Source: Lucifuga dentata (taxonomy: Eukaryota > Chordata > Actinopteri > Ophidiiformes > Bythitidae). From it: a stretch of 64,000 nt of DNA. Position numbers and translations under genes: made by a program. The notes under the pieces are model-generated. The model saw only the letters and a list, made by a program, of their open reading frames with translations. It made no database searches and was not told the origin of the DNA. The stretch spans positions 1 to 64,000 of the forward strand of contig VXCM01001319.1 of NCBI GenBank assembly GCA_014773175.1, given 5' to 3'. Positions within the stretch are counted from its first letter, which is position 1. Every line of letters starts with the position of its first letter. Shown here piece by piece: positions 9,657-23,727 of this stretch.

Positions 9657-12600
9657 CTGGGAAAGAAATGATGGAAATGCCATTAAGAGCAGCACTGGGT
9701 GGGGGAAAGGTGCAGTTAAAATCCACAACTTCATAAAAAGCATGATACGTGAGCAAATTTAATGCGCTCTTGATATACATTTTCACATTACAAGTTTATT
9801 CTGTCTGTCTGCTCCAATGGAAATCTGCCAAACCACCATCACATACAAAATGGGTGGAAAGCGTCATGACACATCTCAAGCTTGAAAAACTCAAATATTC
9901 CACACAGGGCTCAACTGAGAGATTTGTCCAAGTGTGGCAGCCATTTCTTTCCTAATTTAAACAAATTTTTATATCCAAACATTAGATAACCACAACANCC
10001 CCCCCCCCATATATATATATGTATTTAGCTACTGTTCTCACTTTTGTGTGTAGATAGGATGTTGTCTGCCTAGTGATGGGATTATTGTGATATGTGTCGT
10101 GTGTTAATAAAAAGATTCAAATATATATATTCTGTCCATCCAGCAATCTCTACATGCACGTTTTTTTAGCAGATGCATAAATCAAGCTTTATTACCTGTG
10201 ATCCCAACAAAGACACTGGAAGGCTCGCTGGTCCCGGCTGCATTTCTTGATCTTATAGTGAGGTCATAAGTTGTGCTGCAAGGCACTGGGAACTCAAAGT
10301 ACGGCCTGGGCAGCCAATAGGAAGCGACGTCCATCAGGGTCTCTGGGCTGTCCTGGATTCGACCAATCATTGCTGCCTGATACTCAACAATGGAACAGTT
10401 GACAGCGTTCCACGACACCATGGCCCAGTGCCTATCTCCTATCTGCTGCATTCGGACGCTCACACTGGTGGGAGGGCATGGCGCTGAGGAGGAATGAGAT
10501 ACTAGTTTACCAGTGGAATAGGCCAGTTAAAATGTACATACCAGTTTGTGGATATTTGCTGAAAGTCAAAACTATTCCATAGATGGCTATTTCATGTGTA
10601 TTTTCCGATTTTACATAAGTTAATTTTAACATCAAGTCAAGCTTGTCTTGATTGAATAATGTTACAAGAAAATAGAAACATGTTATGTGTCCACTAAGAG
10701 CACTTGAAACACGTATTTCTCCATATAATCTACTGTATATGCAAAACTGAATTTCTCTGAAATTAACTTCATCACAGTACTGATCTGTGTTCTGCTGAGT
10801 TTGGTTGACCTTTTGAGCCATATTATTTACCTGCTCCCCCCTGTAATGGTGCACTTAACGGAGTGTTGCAGATGCCGTTATTGCCTTCAACTGTGAAATT
10901 GTAAATGCTGCCACATGTCAGGCCGTGGATGGTGCAGGAGGTGTCAGTGCTTTGACAGAAGAATTGGTCTTCATCCTTGGATTGGGAAGAGGCTATGTAC
11001 CTGACAGAACCCACTCTGGATTCCCAAGACAGGAAGGCAGAGTTTGTCTCACACTGCATTTCCACTCTGAGACCAACGGGCTCACAGGGCACTGAGAGGA
11101 AAGAGAGACATTCAGTTCAACTAAATGTGGAGCTGTGGATCCTCATGTTCATGATAATGATAAGTCAAAGGGGACAAAACTAAAAGGCAAGAGAGCGTAA
11201 ATATGTGTTAGCATCAGTGTAAAAATCTAGCAATCTTCACTCCAACATGTGGCTGGCCAATCAGAACAGAGCAGGATTTTTAGGAGAGAGATCTTTTTTT
11301 TAATTTTTTCTTTTCTTTTTTAAATTTCTAAACTTAACAGCAAACAATAATAACATAAGGCAAATATTTATAAAATACACACCCTGTGGATAAGAAAGGA
11401 AAAATAATTACATAACTAAGTAAATAATAATAAATGAGTAAATAAATACAGGGCAGCAGCTCACCTGAATTAGAAATTCAATAACATAAAAGCCTTAACT
11501 GTAGCAAAATTCAGAAAAGAACCATAACAAAAATACTGGTATTCAAAAAATCAACACAGCTTCAAATAAAACGTAAACGGTTACCAAACCTTATTGAAGT
11601 AATCTAATCTATCATTTTGTAAATATCTTATTCTTTCCAGGTGATAAATATCAGTTAGTTCATCAGTCCATTGTTTAGACGTGGGGACATCCTTCTTTTT
11701 CCAATATCTGAGAATGAGTTTTTTTGCAACAGTTAGACTCTGGGATAGGAACTGTTGATGTACTTTCTTCCACTGAAGAGTCCGTTCAGAAATACCCAGA
11801 GTTATTAGAATTGGATCTGGTTCAATATGTGTTCCAAACATTTCAGAAAAAATTCCAAAAATGTCAGACCAATATTTTAACATTTTGGAACAAAGAGCAA
11901 AACTATGAAGTAAATTTGCTTCTTCCACACTGCATTTTTCACAAAATGGAGATATGGTTGAAAATACCTTATTTAGTTTAGTTTTAGAATAGTGCAGTCT
12001 GTGAATGACTTTAAACTGAATAAGACAGAGTCTAGAGTTAATAGAACAGAGATGTATTTCTTCTTTAGGAGAGAGATCTTAAAGAGACGGCAACATAAAA
12101 CAATTTGCTTTTACAGCAGCAGTTCTGTAACAACTGGAGAGCAGAACAGAATCAATGGCCCAGATTCATAAAAAACGGCGATAAGGAGTGTAGCGTTGCC
12201 TTCATGTGTGCTGTGATAATTGAGGCTCATTCATAAAACTTCTCCTACGATAATCAGCACACCACTGTCGCATAAAGGCAGCACTGCTGTGAGGTGTGTC
12301 AGATAAAAGTCAATGAAGATCAGCATGTTAACGAGCTACTGCATATTTACCAGCCACCATTTATCCTGATTCATCTGGTTTAAAGCGATAAATAGGAAAA
12401 AGAAACATACATTCTGCTTTAGAGCTTCTCGTTTTAAAAGACTGACACTAAAATAACAGTTAAATGTGTATTTTAATCTCTGTAGTGCAATCGTGCTGCG
12501 CCGGGGGAACTCAAGATGTGCGCAGCTTAACAGGTGAGGTGATTCGAGCGCCTGAACGTGTCTCAGATCGGATCAAAACTCAGCATTTAAAAACTGACTG

Positions 12601-15600
12601 ATCAGCTGAGTGAGTTTATCTATCAAAGTTATTGATCACTAACACATGTGAGGCGATAAAGTTTTAAATGTCACCCAGATTTCATACCACTGAAATTTAC
12701 CACCAGACTGAAGCAGGTCTTAATTTTAGCGTGTTGGTTTGTTTTATGAATAGCTACTGCGACATGTAAATAAGGAAATATCTCAGTAACGCCTCTTTCA
12801 AGGCAAACACTAAAATATGTCGCTAACGGGTGTTTATGAATGAACAAACGTGGTTGCGCCATGACATTTGGGCATAGCAATGCGGTAAATCATGCGTTGC
12901 AATTTATAAATCTGGGCCAATGTGCTGTTTTGGGGGTTTTTTGCACATTAAAGTGCTAAAAATTTTTTCAAGCTAAGCCCACAAAAAATGAAACTGTGTA
13001 CATGGAAATCTATTTAATATGTCCCCTTTAAGTGCTACTAAACAGAAAAGAAAGCGTCACAGAGAAAATGTCATCATTCTCCCTACCTGTTCTGAAGATC
13101 ACAGTTCCGGCATGGCTGGTGCAGTTGTCTGCAGAGGCGGTGATGCTGATGGTGTACCGCTGACTGCAGTGCAGCTCGGTCAGGGTGACGCTGTTAGTAG
13201 TGGTGGTGAGGGTCCGAACGTCTCCATCCTGTGCCATGGCTGTCAGCTGGTAGGATGTGGCCACTGTGGAGTGGGCCCAGGACACTACAACCCCGTTATC
13301 CTCGCATACTGGAACCGTGGTTATGTCACTCGGCTTACAGGGAGCTAACGCCGACAAAGCAGATAGTCATGATATAATAGTTATGGGTTTCTTACTCGTA
13401 AACAACATATCAAATGTGTCAGTTTCACTGGAATTGTGTTACTGTTCAGCAGAATTACCTGTGTTAATCTTCTTCGGAGGGCTTCTGAGGCTGCTGCACT
13501 TATCAGAGGAGGCTGATACAGTGATGGTGTACTGCAAGCCACATTTGGCATCTTCCAGCAGACATGTGTTGGTGGTGCTGTTACAGGAAATTATGGTTTT
13601 ATCTTCACCCTCAGCAGACACCACGTACACGGGCAATTCTTCTCCCATCACCCATTCAACGTGGATCTGGTCGCTGTTGCATTCTGACACAGCTGTTACA
13701 GATGACAGAGCACACGGACCTGCGGGACGGGACATGTGGAATGAAAGACTGGTTTCAGAAGTCACCAACAGCCAGTGTAGACAGCTTTCTGTTCTGCTCT
13801 GATTCTTGTTCTGCTCAAACTGTCAGAGATGCCTTATAGCGCTGGTGAGCTCTGAATACTTATTGTATGTTTTTACTGTCACGGACCCATGGATTTTACT
13901 TGACCATTCATACAGGAAATTCTTTAAAGGACCATAAAAAATAACCAACAAGGAACGTAAAAAGTAACCAACAATTGTATGAACTGAAAACTACAACTTG
14001 CAGTCATCCTTAATAAATAAATCCAACTTTAGATCCAACCATCGACCAAAATGACACCACACTGCTGACATTTTTTTTACCTTGTTTATCCACAACATCC
14101 ACTTTCTTTGGGACAGTAACGACTGTTGAGCTTTTACTTTCTCCTTCATCATTTTATTTTATTTTTTACTCTGGAATTTCATCGCTTTCTGACATCTTTG
14201 TTTGACTTTCGCTCACATATCGCTACAGGGGCTGTGGCGTGTTCACCGTTTAGCAAAATGCTGCTTTGAGGACACTGCCACCAGATTGGCTAGTTTGTTC
14301 CAGTTCTGACAAGCTATTGGCTGTTTGAGCCATCATTAACTTACTGTATTCAAACACTATTTTCTATCCTATATTTATATATTTTCTATTAATATCTACT
14401 TATATTTATATCTTTTCAATATAAATTTATAGATTTCTGACTGACGAAGCTATTTGGATGGATGGTGAAAAGTTTCAGAATTAAAAACTTGAATCCAGTT
14501 GACCTGACTGAGTTTTCTACAACTTATCTACCGCCTGGATGACTGAGAATCTTCATCAAAACTATCTGCTATCAATTTTATATTGAAGATTGTTTTATAT
14601 TGCGATGCGATTATATATTGCTTATATTGTCTAGCCCTACGGTATAGTGGTGCTTTTGTGGACCATTAAACTTTCAAATAATTTTTGCAATAATATGGTA
14701 AATTTCTGGCTACAAAGTACACCCAACATCCTTTTAGGGAATTGTATTGAATACCTGTCTCGAGCTCAAAGGTCTCGCTGGGGTCACTGTCGCAGTTGTC
14801 ATTGATAGCTGTGACGTGGAAGGTGTAAAGCGACGCACATTTCAAGTCTGGGACGCTACAAGAAGAGGAGGAGGTAGTGCAGTTGGAGCTGTGTCCTCCA
14901 GCCTCCTGAGCCAGCACGAAGTAGCTGTACGCTCCTTTTGTGTCATCCCATGATACCCAGGCGAAATTTGTAACACAGTCCAGACTGCCCCTAGGGTTCT
15001 TGGGCACACACGGAACTATGGAGAGGGAAAGGCAAAAAATGAGCATGCAGCTTGAGACATGAGGGAATCATGTATCAACATCAGTCACAAACACAAAGAT
15101 CATTTGCATTTGGTGGAAAAAGGGACTCTGAACTTGCTCCCCAAATAAATCCAAGCAGCATATCAGAGATTCTATGGAGAGTGCAATAACCTTCTTTCTT
15201 GTATTTTAGACTTATATAAGTTGACTCTCACAAAGGCACTGTATGCCAGCCATTCTCCACTCATTCTCTTCCAGATTGTCTGTGAAGCCCAGCTGGAGCG
15301 TTCCAGCACTCTGTTCATCCTGCCTGCCCGTTACTTTATGCTCCTGACCCCCNCCCCCCCCCCCCTTTCCTGGTTTGCTATTTGTTGGCTTTTCCTCTGT
15401 TGGATTTGTTTGCTCATCTGCCTGCGTCCTGGTGTCGACCGTAAGCCTGCACCTGTTTCTGATTCCTGCCAGCCCCTTGTATTCTTAACAGGCCCTCTCA
15501 GCCAATTCTCCACTCCAGTAATTAGCCTGCCCCCATCTGAACTCTTGCCTGCTCTGGAAAGTAAAGACTATTTTAATGTTGTCTCAGTGCTACTTCTGGG

Positions 15601-18600
15601 TCTACACTAATCTTTTGTTTCGCTCTACTGACCAGCTGATCACATCTCTGACTTCAGTGCTTTTTCTTAAAGCTTAACTTAGCTGTTTGTTATATCTCTC
15701 TCATCATTCTCTTTTTCACATCTCTTCTTCACATTTACTGTTTTCTTTAAAGGCATCCTCCACTCTGAGGTTACAGGAAGCATATTCTATCAAAGAGACT
15801 TTTACCATTTTACGCAAAAGTCAAACTTACACATTGTGCAATTTGCTGCAAGGGAATGTCATTTCCTGAATTTATAAAAATAATCTCCAATCTTTGACAA
15901 ATGATGGGTAAACTCTGCATTGGAACAAACAGCTGGCTGCTTGACGTTTACCTGAACAGAACTCTTTCACGGGACTCGGCTTGCTCTCACAGCCATCTCT
16001 TACTGACACAACGGTAATGCTGTAGCTCTGTCCACAAGGCAGATTCCACAAGGTGCAGTTAGTGTCAGTCGAGTTACAGTAAAGTAAAATGCCGCTGTCG
16101 CTGACTGCCTCCACGTGGAAGTACTCAGCATCTGGGTTGGGTGACCAGGACACATCCATACAACCTTCAGCACATTGTACGTCAACATACACGTCTTCAG
16201 GTGTACAGGGCGCTGGGGAGGAGAATTAGAGAAATGTTAAGAAAAAAAAAAAAANAAAAAAACAAAAACAAAAAAAAACCCAATATATTAATAATAACAT
16301 GCTCCTGTGTGTCTACCTGTTCGAACGACAACTCTGTCGCTCTCCACACTCGAGCAGGTGTCGTCCTTGGCGACCAAGTTCACAATGTAGGTCTGTCCAC
16401 ACATCAGGTCGTGCAGATCACAGAAGGTCTCGGTGTTGTTACATTGAACGTGGTGTGTTCCGTCTACTGTGACACCGTGTGCGTAGTAAGACGTGGCTCC
16501 ACTGGAACGCTCCCACGTCACCGCCACAGCGCTCGAGTGGCACTGTAGAGCAGCCTTGACGTTGGTGGGGCTGCAAGGCGCTGGAAAAGACAGAGGACGA
16601 AAGACAAGTAAAGAAATGAGAGAGAACAAGTTGAATTCTTTCACAAATCTAACAATTTTAAAATGTCAAGCAGTGATTGGTTGAATTATAGTAGTTTTTT
16701 CTTTTCTTTATGGATTTTTATGGATCCATTCATTGTCGTTCAATGCCATCTGTTATCAATGACTTATGATGACAGACATTGTTGGCCTTACTTAATAGCA
16801 ACAGCATTCCAGTAAACTTTTCTTAGTCTGTCAACTGCTGGCTAGTAATGACATTTTTACAAAGTGGAGATAAGTAAACAGACACTAAATTGACCCTTGA
16901 CTGTCAGAAATAAATTCTTCTGATTACTGCTGTGAGTTCTTGGGAGCAATAAGCTAGTGCAACTATTTGTCAAAATTAAAAATGCATTGTCTGTGTTTAC
17001 CTGACTGCAGGTTGAAGTAGGCCTTGCGGCTATCACACTGTCCATCCCCAGCTGTGAGGGTCAGGTTGTAAAGCTGGCCACAATGCAAATTGGGTAGTTG
17101 GCAACTGCTTTGGGTGCTGCCACACCCAGTCCTGTGACCATCAGGACCAACAGCCTGCACCAGGTAGGACGACACGCCCTCTCCTTCTTCCCATGACACG
17201 AGGCCTGTGTCATTGTTGCACGCTATCTGTGCTGTGGCCTTCTGTGGGACGCAAGGCACTGCAGACAAGAATCAGAAAAGAATCAAGATGGGTGACACAT
17301 GAATATACTACGATCTGCAATATACCTCACAGCTGCACTGGTTGTTGCTATTAGAATGGATTTCTGAGGGCTCGAGGGACCGTAATATCAGTTGTTTTTA
17401 CAAAAATAAAATCTAGTGTAAAGGGGAATAAAATTTATAGCTGAAATTTTAATGGGTGAATCCATATTTATCATCCATGTTTATCCATATTATTCATAAC
17501 CATGATACCAATTTTTACAGCTCCGGGGATATACTGTACACAAATGTACATACGATGAAGCCTACGACTCACAAGCAAAGCAACTACAATGTTCCTCTAT
17601 TGTCAAGAGGAGATTTCATTAAATTTCCTGCCAAATGTAGTTCCTGGCCCAAAAACACAATGGTCAGTTATAAATCTAGTCAGAAAATATGAGTTAACTA
17701 TATAGTCTGAGTCACAGATCAAATACAGAAATATAGCACTGAATTTTCCCCCTTTGTTTTTGTGATGGAGGGTCTGACTTGACACACTGGAGGCCACTTT
17801 TTCATTTTTGTTGTATTTTTTGTATAAAACTCTGACCGACTGAAACTTTCACACACCTTTGGTCCACATGTAGCAACTACAATCGCTCAATACACAACAG
17901 CCAAGATTCTACTGGTGTCTTCAGCTCTGTTAGTTAGACATGCAAATATTCTCCACTACAAATTCCAGTATTCTGTATTTTTGTGATGGTGAATACAACG
18001 TAAGGCACCACAAGAAATGAAATGTTGATTCTACCTGTGTTGATCTGCTTGGCATTGCTTTCAGCGCTGATGCACGAATCATCTGAAGCACTAACAGTAA
18101 CTGAGTAGGAGAGGCCACACAGCAAGTCATCAAACTCGAACGATGTCTGGCTGCTGTTGTGCGATGACTCATAGCCACCGTTGCCTTGCGCCGTTACTGT
18201 GTAGTAATGTGCCCCTTTGCTTTGTTCCCAAGAGACCGCCACAACACCAGAGTCACAGTTCACATTGGCCTCCATCAGATTTGGTACACAGGGTGCTGCA
18301 CAGAGAGAGAAAACAACAATTTAGCCCAAATTTGTGTTATGAAAATACTTTTATATGAAGAATTATATAAAATCACAGCCTCAACTGTACTCTCACATGA
18401 CAGCATCAAATGTAACTTAAAGGACCATACCACCTATTTTGTTTCAGCTTTCCTGATATTTTGCAAAACCTCTTCATCTTTCAAAATCAAATATTCAAGC
18501 GATAGACCCACCTTAAAAAAATCGATGTTTCGTCTGCTAATAGTTATGCAAAATTATGAAGTCATGGTTGTTTAAATTTTTAGATAAACACAGGTCTTCT

Positions 18601-21600
18601 TTTGGGACTATATTCCCCGGTGGAGACATACAGTCACTCTGCGCTTTTTATTGCGCTTAAACACTAAAATTACGAAACTTTGAAAAAACCTGAATGCACA
18701 TCTTGTTCACGATGATGGATTATCTATCCCAAGAACGTTTCAAGTATCAATAAGTTGATTTTAATAGGGTACCAGAATGAACTGAAACCAATGGCGGTCT
18801 GGAAGGTAGGAAAAACATTTTTAATTCACCGTTCCAGTAGTATACTTTGGGAAATGATTGTCAGTAATCTTATGTGTATGAAAATTGAATATACAAGGCT
18901 CATACAAAATAGCTGGTATGGTCCTTTAACATTAACTGAAAATCCTGCTTTTTGCTGAACTCTTGTTGAAAGATTTATCCCTGCAGCAAGGTTAGAACTT
19001 CATTCACTAGAGATCAACAACAACATTTTCAGCTGGTGGAAAGTCACACATGAAAGTTCTCACTTTCTGTGAGTCTTAGAAAAATACCATCTGTTATCCA
19101 ACGTAATCACCCTGGATTTATACAGCTCATGCTGTGAAACTGCCAGATCCCTATCCTTTTGATATACAGTTCATCACGGTCTTAAATGTGAAACTGCACT
19201 GACATTCTTACCTGTTTCCAGCTCTGTGATGGCACTCCGGCTCACGTTGCATTCACTGTTAACGCTTATCACACTGACACCGTAGATGAAGCCACACATG
19301 AGGTCCGGGATAACGCATGACCGACCGTCTGTCTCACAGCGAGATACATGTTCTTCAACACCAATGGCTTGGACGATGTAGGAATCTGCCCCTGTGCCAC
19401 TCTGCCACGCCACATGGGCCGTATTTGCAGGGCAGTCAAATACGGCCGAAACATCCTCAGGAGGACATGGGACTGGTGAAAGGAAGGGAGAGTGAGACAA
19501 ACCACGCCACAAGTTTACTTTTATCAAGGCTATTGGGGCTTTATGAGTCCTTACGTGATGTCACTTCCAAAGAGTCGCTGGGCGGGCTGTCGCATTGGTC
19601 ATTTGAGGCCACCGTGGTCACAGAATAGGTCTGGCCACACTGAAGCTGCCCCAGCTCACAGTTGGTGGAGTTGGTGGTGCAGGTGGAAACGCTATTACTA
19701 GCAGACCGAGCTGTTGTGGTGTATCTCATGGCACCCTCGGAGTAGGACCACTCTGGCAGGGCCGAGTTTGTGTAGCAGTCCAGAATCACCGACATAGGGT
19801 TAGGTGTGCAGGGAACTGAGAGTAGGGAGGAAGACATTCAGGGTTTATGAGCACCACTCATACAGGAAGTGAAGCAGAAAGCTCCCACCCCGCCTGTCTC
19901 ACTGCGTGAATTGTAAAGATGCAGCAGGTTTTATTTGAATGCGAATATCATTTGCAATTAATCTGCAGAATAATAATAATTTTTCTCAGGAGTTAATGGA
20001 GACCGAAACAGAGTTAAAAGCAGAGTTAATGTCTGACTTATATTCATCAGGTGTGCAGAAACACAACTCAGACTAAATACAAGTGTTGCTGTGATTCTGC
20101 TGGACTTGACAAACTGGCAGTATGTCAGGGCTGTATGTCTCTCAGCTTATTTTAGTGTTTTTCTGTCCCCTAGTGGCCAAAATCAGTTCATGCAGCTTTA
20201 AGTGGACAGATTCGGTTTGAATTGTTGTACCTGAATATACTGTTTCAGCTAGACTGGGCAAACTGGAACATATATTATCCTGTGCCGCCACCTTGACGTG
20301 GTAGGTATGGCCGCAGACCAGGTTGGTTAAGGTACATTCTGTGTCTGTACTCTGACAGGACGACACCGCTCCCAGTGTGCTCTGAGCTGTCACATGATAC
20401 TCCAGTGCCCCTCGGCTGGGACTCCAGGACACCACAGCTGTATTGTTGGAGCAGTCCAGCGTCACTTCCACAGCAGTAGGAACACAAGGTGCTGAAAAGG
20501 GAAAAGGACATTGTTATAGACTTGTGCTAATTATGTCACGTCATACTGATAAGAATATTAAAGAAAGTCAATTAGAGTATCAGGCTGCTACTTTTCAAGG
20601 TGTCATTAAATATATCTACTGACCTAAAATACTCACTAAGATAATGATAACACAATTTTACAGACAAATATGTGCAACAGTGTTTTTTCATATGATGGTG
20701 ATTTGAATGTTTGAGCCCCAGAAATACTACCTGCATACATGTTGCATTAATGAAAACAATTTTCCAAACACAAAACTGTATTTTAGTGTTCATGTTATTT
20801 TGCCAAATGCCCTAATGTGTCAAAATCAAATGTTCAGGTGACACACCCACCTTAAACTTCAATATTTTACCTGCTAACACTTATGCACGATGTAGAATTT
20901 TAATTCCTCAGTAAAAGCAGTCTTCTTCTGGGACTAGATTCCCTGGCAGAGACACACATTGTCTTCTATGTAGCTCCATGTTGGATCAGTTAAATTAAGT
21001 AACTTTGACAAAAAATTTAATAAGACCTAGTGTTTGCTGTGATGGATTACGTATCATGTCAAGTCTCTTTAAAGTCTCTAGAAGTTGTATGTACTGGAAT
21101 GAACTGAAACCAGTGGCAGTCCGGAAGGTCAGGGAAAACAAAATTCTAAAATTTACCACTCCAGTAGCTCATTTTGGAAAATGGTTGGCAGCAATGTTAT
21201 GTGTATACAGATTGTATATATTGGGCTCAAGCATGCAAAATCATCGGCATGCTCCTTTAATATTTTATTTTTACGTATTTATTTCCTAGCACCCATTTAG
21301 CATGGACCACAGTAATCCCACTATACTTTATGGTAATGGTAACAGACCACAATGAAAACAAGTCTTGGACTTCTCTGTGTCATCCTTGACATTTGACATT
21401 TGTCTGTTTTTATGTCTCTCATTGTCAAACAAATAAATAAAATAAATATTCTTACGTGACTGCAGGGTGTCAGGCTCACTGGGGTCCGAGTCACAGTATG
21501 ACTGTGGTGAAGTTGAGGAGGCGACGACTGTGACTGTGTTGATCTGTCCACAGTCGATGTTGGACAGTCCACACACCGTTCTGTCGGACATGCAGGTATA

Positions 21601-23689
21601 CTTGTGGCCATCTTCTCCGGTCACTGTGGCGGCATAGAACTCTGCACCAGCTGAGGCAGTCCATGATATCACAGCAATGTTTGTGAGGCAGTCCATGTTG
21701 CTGGAGACACCAGTGGGTGGGCAAGGCACTGACAAAGGAGAGCAGATTATGAAAACTTCAAAAAGGAAAAACTTGCTGAAAACAGTCAACAGTAAACAAA
21801 GAAGCCATTTCACCACTTTGACCAGGACTCTCAAAAAAAAAAAAAAANAAAAAAAAAAAAAAGAGAGATTTTGATCTCAAGAGACAGTCCTGGTTAAATA
21901 AAGGTTTAAAATCCAGTGTGTATACAATTGGAAATGTATCACCAGGAATCTACCTGAATTTAGCATTTCAGGTATGCTGGGAGCGCTTCTGCAAACAGAG
22001 TCTTCTGCCTGAACAGACAGGAAGTACTCCTGGCCACACATGAACTCAGAAATAAAGGTGAAGGTGTCACTGGTGCTGAGCTGCACTTTGTGGCCATTGT
22101 TAGTCTCTGCTGTCACAATGTAGAAGTCTGCAGTTTCAGTGGCATTCCAGGTCAGAGATGCAACCTTTAGAAGAGCAGACAGGAGAAGACAAGAAAGAGA
22201 ATGACTCGTATTTTCTCAGGAGAACCTTTTAAAAAAAAAAAAAAAAAAATCAGTTTCACAATAAAGGTAAAACATTACCTTCTGGTCGCAGTTCATAGAG
22301 GCTTTCAAGTTCTGGGGTATACAAGGCGCTAAAAAGAGAAGACAAAATGATCCATTATGAAGCTGGTGCTTTCACACAGCACACTAAACTTTAACCTATA
22401 ATTTCCTATAACCATGCAACATTTCTATGGAATCGTATGTTATTCATTTATTCCTGGGGTTTTCAAACCCTGACACTGTGGGCCACCTCGCTCTGTTGTG
22501 CTAACTTCCTTTACCGCTACTGTTTCTGCTGGCCATGTCGGTGCAAATCAGTGTGTCAAACTATCAACTCCAGTCAACTCTGCACCTCCCCTGCAATGCA
22601 ATACCCCCACCCCAGGGGAGGTGCACCTAACAATTTGAAAACCATTTATTTATTATAATTTATTCCAGTGACAATGGAAACTGGCCTATACGTGAAGTTT
22701 CATTTTTCAGGGTAGTTTTAATGGCGCGCAGTATAAAACCTTTGGCTACTTACCCATGCGTATCATAGTGCTTTCGCTTGGCAAGCTGCTGCACTGGTAG
22801 TAATTGGCAGTGACCTCAACAGTGTAGTGTTCACCACAGTGCAGATCATCCCAGGTACAGGTGGTGGTGTTCGAGATGCATATGTGGGTGTGTTCATCCA
22901 GTCCCACTGCAACGGCCATGTAGGATTCCGCCCCGTCACTTGGAGCCCAGCTGACCGAGCCCAGGCTGTCCTCACATTGTATGTAGCTCCCTACATGCTG
23001 CGGCACACAGGGGCCTGAACACAAAACACAGAATTGCTGGCATAATTATGAACCTCCTCTGTACTGTCACACTGGATTAAATATAAGTAAGACATATCCT
23101 CACTTGTCCTGAATTGTACAGGCTGGCTCACTGGGCTGTCACAGCGATCATCCTGGGCTTTCACAGTAAAGGTATATTCCTGTCCACAGGGGAGCGCAAT
23201 ATTTAACGTTGTCTCACTGGTTTGGAAACCCGTCACATATCCCAGGTCTCCTGTGACAGACACGATGTAGGTTGATGTCCCTTTAGCCTCTGACCAATCC
23301 AAAGCCACCGTGTTGTTGTCACATGACCCAGTCACTGTCACGTCAACCGGCTGGCAGGGGTCTGGTGAAAGAGGATTTAGACACGTCAGTCACACACTGT
23401 TGTTGGGGTAATGCTATTTTATTTCATGTAGCGTTTGCTGTTAAATTCCCACTTCGTACAAGCTTGTGCCGATATTGAGCTACTGCAGCTACCACTGTGG
23501 CACGTTTCTAAATTTAAATACATGACAGAGCTTTTACAATAATTGTTCACTCAGCTGGTTTTGTTGAAACAGGATGGGTGGAGAACATGGGGAATACTGA
23601 GGAAACACACCCAGCAGAGCAAAGCAAAATGAATATAAAATTAAGAATGGAACTCCTGACTTTNTTTTTTTTTTTTTTTAGCTGTGATT

Positions 23690-23727
<38 letters not shown>

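Noticed and set aside
9434..9736. Plus-strand frames opposite FN3 exons
   Set aside because: They are antisense shadows of the exons; domain content and splice sites are on the minus strand.
15221..15610. 129-codon plus-strand frame
   Set aside because: Pro/Leu/Ser-rich, crosses an N in poly-C, no domain; likely repeat-derived.
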